Positions 8,581-18,763 of a stretch of DNA of 51,182 bases are shown here, in pieces. The position numbers and the translations under genes were made by a program. The first letter of the stretch is position 1; the number at the start of each line of letters is the position of its first letter. Location: positions 1 through 51,182 of the forward strand of contig JADCHE010000111.1 in NCBI GenBank assembly GCA_020248665.1, read 5' to 3'. The DNA is from Burkholderiales bacterium (GTDB taxonomy: Bacteria; Pseudomonadota; Gammaproteobacteria; Burkholderiales; Burkholderiaceae_E). A model generated the notes under the pieces. The model was given only the letters and a program-made list of their open reading frames with translations, was not told the DNA's origin and ran no database searches.

Positions 8581-8817
8581 TGAACCCGTCCTCACAGGAC
8601 CGCCGCGACCCGGACGGAACGCGGCATCAAATCACCGTGGGACTCGCAGCGACCGCCTCCGACGCGAAGCGATCGCGAACCCGCAACAACTCGATCGCCC
8701 ATTGTACCCCGACCGACGCCCCCGCATCGCCCCGCTCGACGACCGCCGGCACGGCTGCGCGGATCGGTCGCTCCACGCTCCCACGAGCGGTCGCGCCGAC
8801 CGCCTTCACCGCCACGC

Positions 8818-9066
8818 TCAGGCCGTGCGGATCAGCGTCCCGTAGCGCCCGACGTCGGCCTCGAAGCCCTTGAGCGTCTGGTCGGAGATCGAGGCGTGCA
8901 GCAGCACCGTGCGGGCGATCTCGGCATTGGCCTCGAAGGTGCTGGCGAGCGCGTCGCGCTGCGATTCGGGCACGTGGTGCAGCAGCGCGCCGATCAGCGC
9001 GTCCAGCGCGATGACGCTGCCCTTGAGGTCGCAGATCATCTCGGTGGCGTCCTGCAGCGTCCTCAC
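8818..9066 (-). CDS. Small helical hypothetical protein
   Basis: Read from a GTG at 9066, preceded by GGAG at a suitable distance, the product has 82 residues: a polar start, then DLKGSVIALDALIGALLHHV and further helices. A longer frame begins with a GTG at 9084, but that codon lies inside the U-tract of the cspA terminator, so the shorter start is preferred; an ATG at 9039 is also possible. There is no signal peptide, membrane span or recognisable domain. Its codon composition matches its neighbours. Function unknown. Confidence 0.6.
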   Translation of the reverse strand: MRTLQDATEMICDLKGSVIALDALIGALLHHVPESQRDALASTFEANAEIARTVLLHASISDQTLKGFEADVGRYGTLIRTA

Positions 9067-9082
9067 AGGAGGCTCCGCGCGC

Positions 9083-9111
9083 ACAAAGAAGAACCGCGGC
9101 CGAAGCCGCGG
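9083..9111 (-). terminator. Rho-independent terminator of cspA
   Basis: On the minus strand a perfect 7-bp stem CCGCGGC/GCCGCGG encloses the very stable tetraloop TTCG and is followed by TTCTTCTTT. It lies about 37 bases after the stop of the cspA-type gene at 9149 and points the right way to end that transcript. This is a textbook intrinsic terminator. Confidence 0.88.
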
Positions 9112-9148
9112 TCTTCCGTCGAGCTCCGTGCGGAGCCGACGACGTCCG

Positions 9149-9361
9149 TCATTCGACGACGCGGATGTTCGAGGCCTGCGGGCCCTTCTGGCCCTGCGTC
9201 ACGTCGAACTCGACCTTCTGGTTCTCCAGCAGGGTCTTGAAGCCCGTGCCCTGGATTTCCTTGAAGTGCGCGAACAGGTCCTTGCCGCCGGTGTCAGGGG
9301 TGATGAACCCGTAACCCTTGCTCTCGTTGAACCACTTGACGGTACCGGTTTCCTTGGCCAT
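9149..9361 (-). CDS. cspA: Major cold-shock protein, CspA family
   Basis: A 70-residue cold-shock domain protein starting at the ATG at 9361 ([20 protein letters not shown]), preceded by AAGGA. RNP1 is KGYGFI and RNP2 is DLFAHF. It should act as an RNA chaperone that melts mRNA secondary structure. A frame upstream to 9436 exists but is not family-like; that stretch is better seen as a 5' leader, which in CspA genes often controls cold induction. The gene has its own strong terminator, so it is probably monocistronic. A possible extended -10 (TGCTATGCG) lies upstream near 9430. Confidence 0.93.
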   Translation of the reverse strand: MAKETGTVKWFNESKGYGFITPDTGGKDLFAHFKEIQGTGFKTLLENQKVEFDVTQGQKGPQASNIRVVE

Positions 9362-9499
9362 TGCAGAGTTCCTTTCGTGTTGATGCCAGGCACGTGCCGG
9401 GCACTGCAGAGACACTCCGGGAAACTCGCATAGCAAAGTCGCACATGAGCATGTCTACCAGACAGATGGTAACAGACCGGCGCGGCCGAGCCTCGTCCG

Positions 9500-10231
9500 T
9501 CAAGGTCGGGTCAATGCGAGCAGCACGTCGGCATACCACGCCGCATTGAGCCCGAGCGACTCGTCGAGGTCGCGGTCGCGCGTGCCCATGTCCATCCGGG
9601 ACGCGTGAACGCCGAGCAGCCGCCACGGCAGCCGCGACCCGGCGAGCGGGCCCGAACGCGCGCGTACGACCACCGGTGCACCGCTGGTGCCCCGGTGCGT
9701 GCGCGCGTCGGTGAGGAAGTAGCCCTGCCCCTGGAAGCGCACGCCGAACGCCGACGCGATCCCCGCCTGCCTCACGACCGGCAGGTGGTGGACCGTGTCG
9801 TGGAAGCCGAGCGGGAAGCCGACGACCAGCGCGGGCTCGCCGACCTCCACTTCGTCGAGGGCGCCCTCGAGGTGCTCGGGGCCAAAGGCCTCCCAGCCGC
9901 GCGACGACTCGAGCGAGGCCGCCTCGAGAGGCACCACCGCCACGTCCACCTGGCCGCCGGTGTCTGACGCCTGCCGCCAACGCGCGATACCGCCCTCGTA
10001 CAGCGGCACCGCGACCTGCACGGTGCGAGTCAGGTCCACGTCGTCGACGTGCAGCGCGACGCCGACGCGATCCGGCAGGTGGCCCGCCGCCTCGTCGTGC
10101 ACCACGTGCCCGCTGGTCGCGAGCCAGATGCCGCCGTCGCGGGCGAACAGGAACCCGCTCGCGCGAGTGAGGAGTCCGCCCCCGAGGAAGGTGGACACCT
10201 GCACGCAGGCCCGAAGCAGCGACTCGCTCAT
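9500..10231 (-). CDS. Trypsin-like serine protease
   Basis: A 243-residue protein with a chymotrypsin-fold catalytic triad in the right order: His42 in ATSGHVV, Asp96 in VDVAVVPL and Ser182 in HRGTSGAPVV. No PDZ domain follows, so it is not a complete DegP/HtrA protein. No convincing signal peptide is present: the N-terminus MSESLLRACVQVSTFLGGG is only mildly hydrophobic. That leaves location open, with a cytoplasmic protease possible. It lies 130 bases downstream of tRNA-Ser and about 140 bases upstream of cspA, and appears to be a single-gene unit. The target is unknown. Confidence 0.82.
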   Translation of the reverse strand: MSESLLRACVQVSTFLGGGLLTRASGFLFARDGGIWLATSGHVVHDEAAGHLPDRVGVALHVDDVDLTRTVQVAVPLYEGGIARWRQASDTGGQVDVAVVPLEAASLESSRGWEAFGPEHLEGALDEVEVGEPALVVGFPLGFHDTVHHLPVVRQAGIASAFGVRFQGQGYFLTDARTHRGTSGAPVVVRARSGPLAGSRLPWRLLGVHASRMDMGTRDRDLDESLGLNAAWYADVLLALTRP

Positions 10232-10361
10232 CGACGTTCTCCACCCGCGACGGCGGGCATCGGTACTCGGCGGAGAAGGACGTGCCCGGCGCGGACGTCC
10301 TCGCGGCGGGGCGCGCCGTGCGCGGGGGGCGGCGAGTCGGGCGGGGGTGCCGGGGCGCGGG

Positions 10362-10449
10362 TGGCGGAGGGCGAGGGATTCGAACCCCCGGTGGGTTGCC
10401 CCACAACGGTTTTCAAGACCGCCGCATTCGACCGCTCTGCCAGCCCTCC
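10362..10449 (-). tRNA. tRNA-Ser (anticodon TGA)
   Basis: An 88-nt class II tRNA with a long variable arm. The acceptor stem GGAGGGC pairs with GCCCTCC, followed by discriminator G and an encoded CCA at 10362-10364. The anticodon loop CTTGAAA holds TGA at 10413-10415. The variable arm (TGTGGGGCAACCCAC) and the T loop GGTTCGAATCC are clear. It reads UCN serine codons, chiefly UCA. Confidence 0.97.
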
Positions 10450-10525
10450 GTGCTTCGATGATCGCACAGCGCGCACCGGGCGGCGAGAACGCCGACGCGG
10501 CCCGACGGACGCGCCGGCCCTCGGT

Positions 10526-11110
10526 TCAAGCCGGCGAGAACGCCGGCCAGGCCCAGTCGCCGTCGACGATCCGCTGCAGGTGCAGCACCGCGATCTGCGT
10601 CTTCACGTCTGGCAGCCGCCCGGCCCGGACCTCGTCGACGAGCTCGCCGAGCGTGCGCCACTCGACGTCGATCCGCTCGCCTGCGTCGAGCGCCCTGCCC
10701 TCGCCGGCCGCGCGAGCCTCGAGCCCGCGCGCGAGGTACAGGTCGATCAGCTCGTTCGAGAAGCCGATCGCGGGGTGGATCTGCGTCAGCGGCGCCCACT
10801 CGCGCGCCACGTGGCCGGTCTCCTCGAGCAGCTCGCGTCGGGCGGTCTGCAGCGAGGTCTCGCCCGGATCGATCTTGCCCGCGGGGATCTCGAGGTAGGC
10901 GCGCTGCATCGGGTAGCGCCACTGGCGCACCATCAGCACGCGGCCGTCGTCGCCGAGCCCGACCATGGCGGCCGCGCCCGGGTGCATGACCCACTCGCGC
11001 GGATGTTCGGAGCCGTCGGACAGCCGGGCGACGTCCTTGCGCACGCGCAGGAACACGCCCTGGAAGACGAGCTCGGAGCTGACGGTGCTCTCCCTGAGGT
11101 GCTCGCTCAT
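10526..11110 (-). CDS. NUDIX hydrolase, ADP-ribose pyrophosphatase-like
   Basis: A 194-residue protein with a complete Nudix box, GKIDPGETSLQTARRELLEE followed by TGH, which binds the divalent metal and hydrolyses a nucleoside diphosphate linked to another group. The preceding VRQWRYPMQRAYLEIPAG is characteristic of the NudF/ADP-ribose pyrophosphatase subgroup, which splits ADP-ribose into AMP and ribose 5-phosphate. The gene follows nuoN after 37 bases on the same strand and may be read through from the complex I operon, an arrangement seen in other betaproteobacteria. Another NDP-sugar substrate is possible. A 7-bp hairpin overlaps the stop codon (10530-10547). Confidence 0.88.
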   Translation of the reverse strand: MSEHLRESTVSSELVFQGVFLRVRKDVARLSDGSEHPREWVMHPGAAAMVGLGDDGRVLMVRQWRYPMQRAYLEIPAGKIDPGETSLQTARRELLEETGHVAREWAPLTQIHPAIGFSNELIDLYLARGLEARAAGEGRALDAGERIDVEWRTLGELVDEVRAGRLPDVKTQIAVLHLQRIVDGDWAWPAFSPA

Positions 11111-11147
11111 GCGGGGCTCCTGGGCGCGATCCTGTCCCCGAGCCCGG

Positions 11148-12623
11148 TCAGATGCCGAACGCCTGCTTGACGGCGCCGAGGCACAGCGTCATCAGCGGCC
11201 CGGGCGCCAGCCCCAGCACCAGCACCGCCGCGCCATTGACCACCATCAGCGTGCGCGCGTCGGCCGCCAGCGTGATCGCTGCGGTGTCGACCGGCTCGTC
11301 GAAGTAGATCGTCTTGACGATGCGCAGGTAGTAGAACGCGCCGATCAGCGACAGCATCACCGCGAACACCGCGAGCCACACCATGCCCGCGTCCACCACC
11401 GACTGCAGCACCGCGAGCTTCGCGTAGAAGCCGACGGTGGGGGGGATGCCGGCCAGCGAGAACATCAGGATCAGCATCGTGAACGCGATGCCCGGACTGC
11501 GCTTGCCGAGCCCCTTCAGGTCGTCGATCAGTTCGGCCTCGTGGCCCTTGCGCGCGATCAGCATGATCACGCCGAAGGTACCGAGCGTCGTCAGCACGTA
11601 GGTGACGACGTAGAACATCGACGCGCTCCACGCGTCGGCCATGCCGTCGGTGCTGCCGCCCACCACGCCCGACAGCATGCCGAGCAGCACGAAGCCGATC
11701 TGCGCGATCGTCGAGTAGGCGAGCATCCGCTTGAGGTTGTCCTGCGCGATCGCGACGATGTTGCCGAGGCCCATCGACAGCACCGAAAGCACCAGCAGCA
11801 TCTGCTGCCAGTCGACCGCCACCGCGGGCAGCGCCTCGGCGAGCATACGGAACGCGATCGCGAAGGTCGCGATCTTCGGTGCGCTCGCGATCAGGAGCGT
11901 CGCGACCGTCGGCGTGCCCTGGTAGACGTCCGGCACCCACATGTGGAACGGCACCGCGCCGAACTTGAACGCGAGCCCGGAGACGATGAACACCACGCCG
12001 AACACCATCACGGTCGCGTTGGCCGGCGTGCGCCCGCTCATCGACTCGGCGATCCGGTCGAGGTCGAGGGTGCCGGTGCCGCCGTAGAGCATCGACATCC
12101 CGTACAGCAGGAAGCCCGAGGCGAGCGCGCCCAGCACGAAGTACTTGATCGCCGCCTCGGTCGAGACCGCGTGGTCGCGGCGCATCGCCGCCAGCGCGTA
12201 GAGCGACAGCGACATCAGCTCTAGCCCGAGGTAGACGACGAGCAGGTTGCCGGCAGAGATCATGATCATCTGGCCGAGCAGCGCGAAGAGCGCGAGCGCG
12301 TAGAGCTCGCCGCGATGCATCCCGCGGTCGGCCGCGTAGCCGCGCGCGTAGACGAGTGTCGCGGCGACCGCGATATAGGAGGTCAGCTTCAGCACGTGGC
12401 CGATGCCGTCGGCGACGTACATGCCGTTGAAGGCCGACTGGGCGGGCTGGCCGAGCTGCCACACGGTGGCGAGCGCCGGCAGCAGCAGCACAGCGAGCGC
12501 GAGCCGGTCGATCCGGGTAGGGCCGTCCGCGGGCTTCGCGAAGACGTCGACCAGCAAGACCGCGCAGGCCGACACCAGCAGCAGGATCTCCGGCAGGGCG
12601 GCGACGAGGTTGAGCTTGTCCAT
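11148..12623 (-). CDS. nuoN: NADH-quinone oxidoreductase subunit N
   Basis: A 491-residue antiporter-like membrane subunit of complex I, one of three proton-pumping modules related to Mrp antiporters. The start is the ATG at 12623 (MDKLNLVAALPEILLLVSAC), five bases after the nuoM stop; the same frame is open far upstream opposite nuoM, but that part is not protein-like. Family features include multiple spans, the broken-helix region FKFGAVPFHMWVPDVYQGTP with its conserved lysine-bearing context, and SLAGIPPTVGFYAK near the C-terminus. It is the last nuo gene, as is normal. Confidence 0.96.
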   Translation of the reverse strand: MDKLNLVAALPEILLLVSACAVLLVDVFAKPADGPTRIDRLALAVLLLPALATVWQLGQPAQSAFNGMYVADGIGHVLKLTSYIAVAATLVYARGYAADRGMHRGELYALALFALLGQMIMISAGNLLVVYLGLELMSLSLYALAAMRRDHAVSTEAAIKYFVLGALASGFLLYGMSMLYGGTGTLDLDRIAESMSGRTPANATVMVFGVVFIVSGLAFKFGAVPFHMWVPDVYQGTPTVATLLIASAPKIATFAIAFRMLAEALPAVAVDWQQMLLVLSVLSMGLGNIVAIAQDNLKRMLAYSTIAQIGFVLLGMLSGVVGGSTDGMADAWSASMFYVVTYVLTTLGTFGVIMLIARKGHEAELIDDLKGLGKRSPGIAFTMLILMFSLAGIPPTVGFYAKLAVLQSVVDAGMVWLAVFAVMLSLIGAFYYLRIVKTIYFDEPVDTAAITLAADARTLMVVNGAAVLVLGLAPGPLMTLCLGAVKQAFGI

Positions 12624-12628
12624 CGGGA

Positions 12629-14116
12629 TCACTCGGCGATCTTGGAGATGGCGACGTGGTCGAGCAGCGCGCGCACCGACGCCTCGGAGACGTCTGTGAA
12701 CGGCTTCGGCCACAGGCCCATGACGAGGACCGCGACCGCGAGCGCGGCGAGCATCCAGAACTCGCGCGCATCGACGTCCTTCAGGTGCCGGACCTCGTCG
12801 TTGGCGATCTCGCCGAACACCACCCGCTTGTACATCCACAGCGAATACGCGGCGCCGAAGATCAGCGTCGTCGAGGCGATCGCGGCGATCCAGAAGTTGT
12901 ACTTGACCGCACCGAGGATGACCATGAACTCGCCGACGAAGCCCGAGGTCGCGGGCAGCCCGCTGTTGGCCATCGCGAACAGCATGAAGAGCGCGGCGAA
13001 CTTCGGCATCGTATTGACGACGCCGCCGTAATCGGCGATCCGCCGACTGTGCATCCGGTCGTAGAGCACGCCGATGCACAGGAACATCGCGCCCGAGATG
13101 AAGCCGTGCGAAATCATCTGCACGATCGCGCCCTGCACGCCGAGTTGCTCGAACATGAAGAAGCCCAGGGTCACGAAGCCCATGTGTGCGATCGACGAGT
13201 AGGCGACCAGCTTCTTCATGTCGGTCTGCACCAGCGCGACCAGCCCCACGTAGACGACCGCGACCAGCGACAGCACGATCATCGTGCCGGCGAGCGCCTG
13301 GCTCGCGTCGGGTACGATCGGCAGCGACAGTCGCAGGAAGCCGTAGGCGCCGAGCTTCAGCATGATCGCGGCCAGCACGACCGAGCCGCCGGTGGGCGCC
13401 TCGACGTGCGCGTCGGGCAGCCAGGTGTGCACCGGCCACATCGGCACCTTGACCGCGAACGCGAGCAGGAACGCGAAGAAGATCGCGACCTGCTCGGACA
13501 TCGACAGCGGCATCTCGTGCCAGTCGAGGATCGAGAACGAGCCCGACTTCAGGTAGAGGTAGATGATCGCGACCAGGGTCAGAAGCGAGCCGAGCAGCGT
13601 GTACAGGAAGAACTTGAACGCCGCGTAGACACGGTTCGGTCCGCCCCAGATGCCGATGATGACGTACATCGGGATCAGGGTCGCCTCGAAGAAGACGTAG
13701 AACAGCAGCCCGTCGAGCGCCGCGAACACGCCCACCATCAGGCCCGAGAGGATCAGGAACGCCGCCATGTAGCCGGCGACGCGCTCCTCGATGACCTTCC
13801 AGCCGGCGACGACGACGAAGATCGTGATGAACGCCGTCAGCATAACGAACCACAGCGAGATCCCGTCCACACCGAGGTGGTACTCCACCCCGAAACGGTC
13901 GATCCAGGGCATGCGTTCGACGAACTGCATCTCGGCCGACGCGATGTCGAACTTCGTGTAGAGCGGGATCGTCGCGAGGAAGCCCAGCACCGCGCCGCCA
14001 AGCGAGACGGCGCGCACCACGCCGGCGTTGCGGTCGGTGCCGAAGGCCAGCACGAACAGGCCCGCGAGGATCGGGATCCAGATCGCGGCGCTGAGGAAGG
14101 AAACGGAGGTGTTCAT
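12629..14116 (-). CDS. nuoM: NADH-quinone oxidoreductase subunit M
   Basis: A 495-residue polytopic antiporter-like subunit of complex I. Conserved pieces include FFEATLIPMYVIIGIWGG, with the functionally important glutamate of NuoM, AVKVPMWPVHTWLPDAHVEA, and PATSGFVGEFM. It forms part of the membrane arm that pumps protons. It is flanked by nuoL (21 bases upstream) and nuoN (5 bases downstream) in the standard order, so cotranscription is certain in practice. Confidence 0.97.
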   Translation of the reverse strand: MNTSVSFLSAAIWIPILAGLFVLAFGTDRNAGVVRAVSLGGAVLGFLATIPLYTKFDIASAEMQFVERMPWIDRFGVEYHLGVDGISLWFVMLTAFITIFVVVAGWKVIEERVAGYMAAFLILSGLMVGVFAALDGLLFYVFFEATLIPMYVIIGIWGGPNRVYAAFKFFLYTLLGSLLTLVAIIYLYLKSGSFSILDWHEMPLSMSEQVAIFFAFLLAFAVKVPMWPVHTWLPDAHVEAPTGGSVVLAAIMLKLGAYGFLRLSLPIVPDASQALAGTMIVLSLVAVVYVGLVALVQTDMKKLVAYSSIAHMGFVTLGFFMFEQLGVQGAIVQMISHGFISGAMFLCIGVLYDRMHSRRIADYGGVVNTMPKFAALFMLFAMANSGLPATSGFVGEFMVILGAVKYNFWIAAIASTTLIFGAAYSLWMYKRVVFGEIANDEVRHLKDVDAREFWMLAALAVAVLVMGLWPKPFTDVSEASVRALLDHVAISKIAE

Positions 14117-14137
14117 GTTCTTTTGTCCCCGTGCCGG

Positions 14138-16156
<2,019 letters not shown>

Positions 16157-16181
16157 GTCGTTGTTCTCTTCCCTGCGGCCG

Positions 16182-16490
16182 TCAGCCCTTCAGTGCGTCC
16201 ATGTCCTCGACGTTGATCGTGTCGAGGTTGCGGAACAGCACGACGAGGATCGCGAGGCCGATCGCCGACTCGGCGGCGGCCACCGTCAGGATGAAGAACA
16301 CGAAGATCTGCCCCGCAGCGTCGCCGAGGAAGTGCGAGAACGCGACGAAGTTCATGTTGACGGCGAGCAGCATCAGCTCGATCGCCATCAGGATGATGAT
16401 GACGTTGCGCCGGTTCAGGAAGATGCCGACGACGCTGATCGCGAACAGGATCGCGCCAAGCCCGAGGTAGTGCGCCAGGGTGATGGTCAT
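16182..16490 (-). CDS. nuoK: NADH-quinone oxidoreductase subunit K
   Basis: A 102-residue, three-span subunit of the complex I membrane arm. The ATG at 16490 overlaps the nuoJ stop (ATGA), fixing the start. [19 protein letters not shown] carries the conserved membrane glutamate used in proton translocation, and [11 protein letters not shown] carries the second. The size agrees with the family (about 100 residues). Confidence 0.97.
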   Translation of the reverse strand: MTITLAHYLGLGAILFAISVVGIFLNRRNVIIILMAIELMLLAVNMNFVAFSHFLGDAAGQIFVFFILTVAAAESAIGLAILVVLFRNLDTINVEDMDALKG

Positions 16491-17143
16491 TTCTGAGGCT
16501 CGATTCCGTTCGCGGGGGCCGCGGTCGTCGCAGAGGCCGGCGGGGTCGCGGGGCGACCGGGCATCTTCACCAGCCGGACCCGGTCGGTGCTGCGCACGCG
16601 CACCTGCTCGGACACGCTCTGCGCCTTCACGCCCTCCCGGCGGCGCAGGGTCAGCGCGATCGCGGCGACGATCGCCACCAGCAGGATCACCGCGGCGATC
16701 TCGAACGGGTAGACGTACTCGGTGTAGATCAGCGCGCCGAGCGCCTTGGTGTTGCTGTAGTCGGCCGGCAGGCGCGGCGCGTAGGACGCCTGGATCGTGC
16801 CGAACTGGTGCCACAGCACCGCGATCAGCTCGAGCACCACGACGACGCCGACGAAGGCCGCGACCGGCAGGTTCTTCCAGAAACCCTGGCGCATCCGGTC
16901 GACGTTGATGTCGAGCATCATCACGACGAACAGGAACAGCACCATCACCGCGCCGATGTAGACGAGCACCAGCGTGATCGCGAGGAACTCCGCCCTCAGC
17001 AACAGCCAGATCGCCGCGGCCGAGAAGAAGGTCAGCACCAGGAACAGCGCGCTGTGCACCGGATTGCGCGCGGTGACGACCCGCAGCGCAGAGAACACGG
17101 TGACGGCCGCGAACAGGTAGAAGAAGAAGACGGTCGGGTCCAC
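16487..17143 (-). CDS. nuoJ: NADH-quinone oxidoreductase subunit J
   Basis: Read from a GTG at 17143 ([20 protein letters not shown]) the product has 218 residues; the frame runs on to 17266, but the extra residues overlap the end of nuoI and are not hydrophobic. Five spans are expected, with the conserved [17 protein letters not shown] and [20 protein letters not shown], the latter containing the pi-bulge helix region. It links the quinone site to the antiporter modules. It overlaps nuoK by four bases. Confidence 0.95.
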   Translation of the reverse strand: MDPTVFFFYLFAAVTVFSALRVVTARNPVHSALFLVLTFFSAAAIWLLLRAEFLAITLVLVYIGAVMVLFLFVVMMLDINVDRMRQGFWKNLPVAAFVGVVVVLELIAVLWHQFGTIQASYAPRLPADYSNTKALGALIYTEYVYPFEIAAVILLVAIVAAIALTLRRREGVKAQSVSEQVRVRSTDRVRLVKMPGRPATPPASATTAAPANGIEPQK

Positions 17144-17168
17144 GGGGGCTCTCGTCTGGGGGTCCGGG

Positions 17169-17660
17169 TCAGCGGTACCGGGCGTCGGCTTCGCGGGCCG
17201 CCGCGATGTCCTTCTCGTACCGGTCGCCGACCGCCAGCAGCATCTCCTTGGTGAAGTAGAGATCACCGCGCTTCTCGCCGTGGTACTCGAGGACGTGGGT
17301 CTCGACGATCGAGTCCACCGGGCACGACTCCTCGCAGAAGCCGCAGAAGATGCACTTGGTGAGGTCGATGTCGTAGCGCTTCGTGCGCCGCGTGCCGTCG
17401 TCGGGTCGCACGTCGGACTCGATGGTGATCGCGAGCGCCGGGCACACCGCCTCGCACAGCTTGCAGGCGATGCAGCGCTCCTCGCCGTTCGGGTAGCGGC
17501 GCAGCGCGTGCAGACCGCGGAAGCGCGGCGAGTATGGCGTCTTCTCCTCGGGGAACTGCACGGTGATCTTGCGCGCGAACACCTGCGAGCCCGTGAGCCG
17601 CAGGCCCTTGAGCAGCTCGACGAGCATGAAGCTCTTGACGAAGTCCTTGATCGCTTCCAT
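17169..17660 (-). CDS. nuoI: NADH-quinone oxidoreductase subunit I
   Basis: A 163-residue ferredoxin-type subunit starting at the ATG at 17660 ([20 protein letters not shown]). Two CxxCxxCxxxCP motifs, [12 protein letters not shown] and [12 protein letters not shown], bind the two 4Fe-4S clusters N6a and N6b, which pass electrons towards cluster N2 in NuoB. It sits in the connecting arm on the cytoplasmic side. All eight cysteines are present. It lies between nuoH and nuoJ in the usual order. Confidence 0.98.
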   Translation of the reverse strand: MEAIKDFVKSFMLVELLKGLRLTGSQVFARKITVQFPEEKTPYSPRFRGLHALRRYPNGEERCIACKLCEAVCPALAITIESDVRPDDGTRRTKRYDIDLTKCIFCGFCEESCPVDSIVETHVLEYHGEKRGDLYFTKEMLLAVGDRYEKDIAAAREADARYR

Positions 17661-17680
17661 GGGGGTCTTCGCTCGGAAGG

Positions 17681-18763
17681 TCAGTTCCAGATGTTGAGCG
17701 GCGTCTGAATCCAGATGCCGACGACCACCAGCCAGACCAGCGTGACCGGGATGAAGATCTTCCAACCGAGCCGCATGATCTGGTCGTAGCGGAACCGCGG
17801 GAACGAGGCGCGGACCCAGATGAAGACCGTGACCAGCATGAAGGTCTTCAGGAACAGCCAGAACCAGTCCCAGAACCACTGCGGGCCGGGCACGGCCTCG
17901 ATCGCGATGAACGGCGCCCAGCCGCCGAGGAACATGATCGCGGCCAGCGCCGAGATCAGGATCATGTTGGCGTACTCGGCGAGAAAGAAGATCGCGAAAC
18001 CCATGCCCGAGTACTCGATCATGTGGCCGGCGACGATCTCCGACTCGCCCTCGACGACGTCGAACGGATGCCGGTTGGTCTCGGCGATACCCGAGATGAA
18101 GTACACGACGAAGACCGGCAGCAGCGGCAGCCAGTTCCAGCTGAGCAGGTTCAGGCCCATCTCGGCGAAGCGGCCCTGGTTCTGGCCCTCGACGATGTCG
18201 GTCATGTTCAGGCTGCCCGACACCATCAGCACGACCACCAGCGCGAAGCCGATCGCGAGCTCGTACGACACCATCTGGGCCGAGGCGCGGAGCGCGCCGA
18301 GGAACGCGTACTTCGAGTTCGAGGCCCAGCCGGCGAGGATCACGCCGTAGACCTCGAGCGAGGTGATCGCGAGCAGCAGCAGCAGGCCGGCGTTCACGTT
18401 GGCGAGGGCGCGGTCGGGCCCGAACGGGATCACCGCCCATGCGGCGAGCGCCGGCATGATCGTCATGATCGGACCGAGGATGTACAGCCCCTTGCTCGCC
18501 TGCGTCGGGACGATGATCTCCTTGAAGATCAGCTTCACCGCGTCGGCGATCGGCTGCAGCAGCCCCTTCGGTCCGACCCGGTTGGGCCCGATCCGCAGCT
18601 GGATGAAGCCGATGAACTTGCGCTCCCAAAGCGTCAGGTAGGCGACGCAGGCCATCAGCGGCGCGAGCACCGCGACGATCTTGATCAGCGTCCAGACGAC
18701 GGGCCACGCGCCGCCGAGCAGCGCCTGGCCCTGGCTGTCGAGGGCATCGATCCAGTTCATCAC
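17681..18763 (-). CDS. nuoH: NADH-quinone oxidoreductase subunit H
   Basis: A 360-residue membrane subunit of the ND1 family that forms much of the quinone-binding channel. [20 protein letters not shown] and the loop [20 protein letters not shown], rich in functionally important glutamates, are diagnostic. ATG at 18763 overlaps the nuoG stop (ATGA). Eight spans are expected. Nothing is missing. Confidence 0.97.
   Translation of the reverse strand: MMNWIDALDSQGQALLGGAWPVVWTLIKIVAVLAPLMACVAYLTLWERKFIGFIQLRIGPNRVGPKGLLQPIADAVKLIFKEIIVPTQASKGLYILGPIMTIMPALAAWAVIPFGPDRALANVNAGLLLLLAITSLEVYGVILAGWASNSKYAFLGALRASAQMVSYELAIGFALVVVLMVSGSLNMTDIVEGQNQGRFAEMGLNLLSWNWLPLLPVFVVYFISGIAETNRHPFDVVEGESEIVAGHMIEYSGMGFAIFFLAEYANMILISALAAIMFLGGWAPFIAIEAVPGPQWFWDWFWLFLKTFMLVTVFIWVRASFPRFRYDQIMRLGWKIFIPVTLVWLVVVGIWIQTPLNIWN

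Noticed and set aside
8627-8815. A 62-codon GTG frame after the 82-residue gene
   Set aside because: It starts two bases after the preceding stop, but has no ribosome-binding site evidence, no domain and ordinary GC-driven composition. Retained only as a remote possibility.
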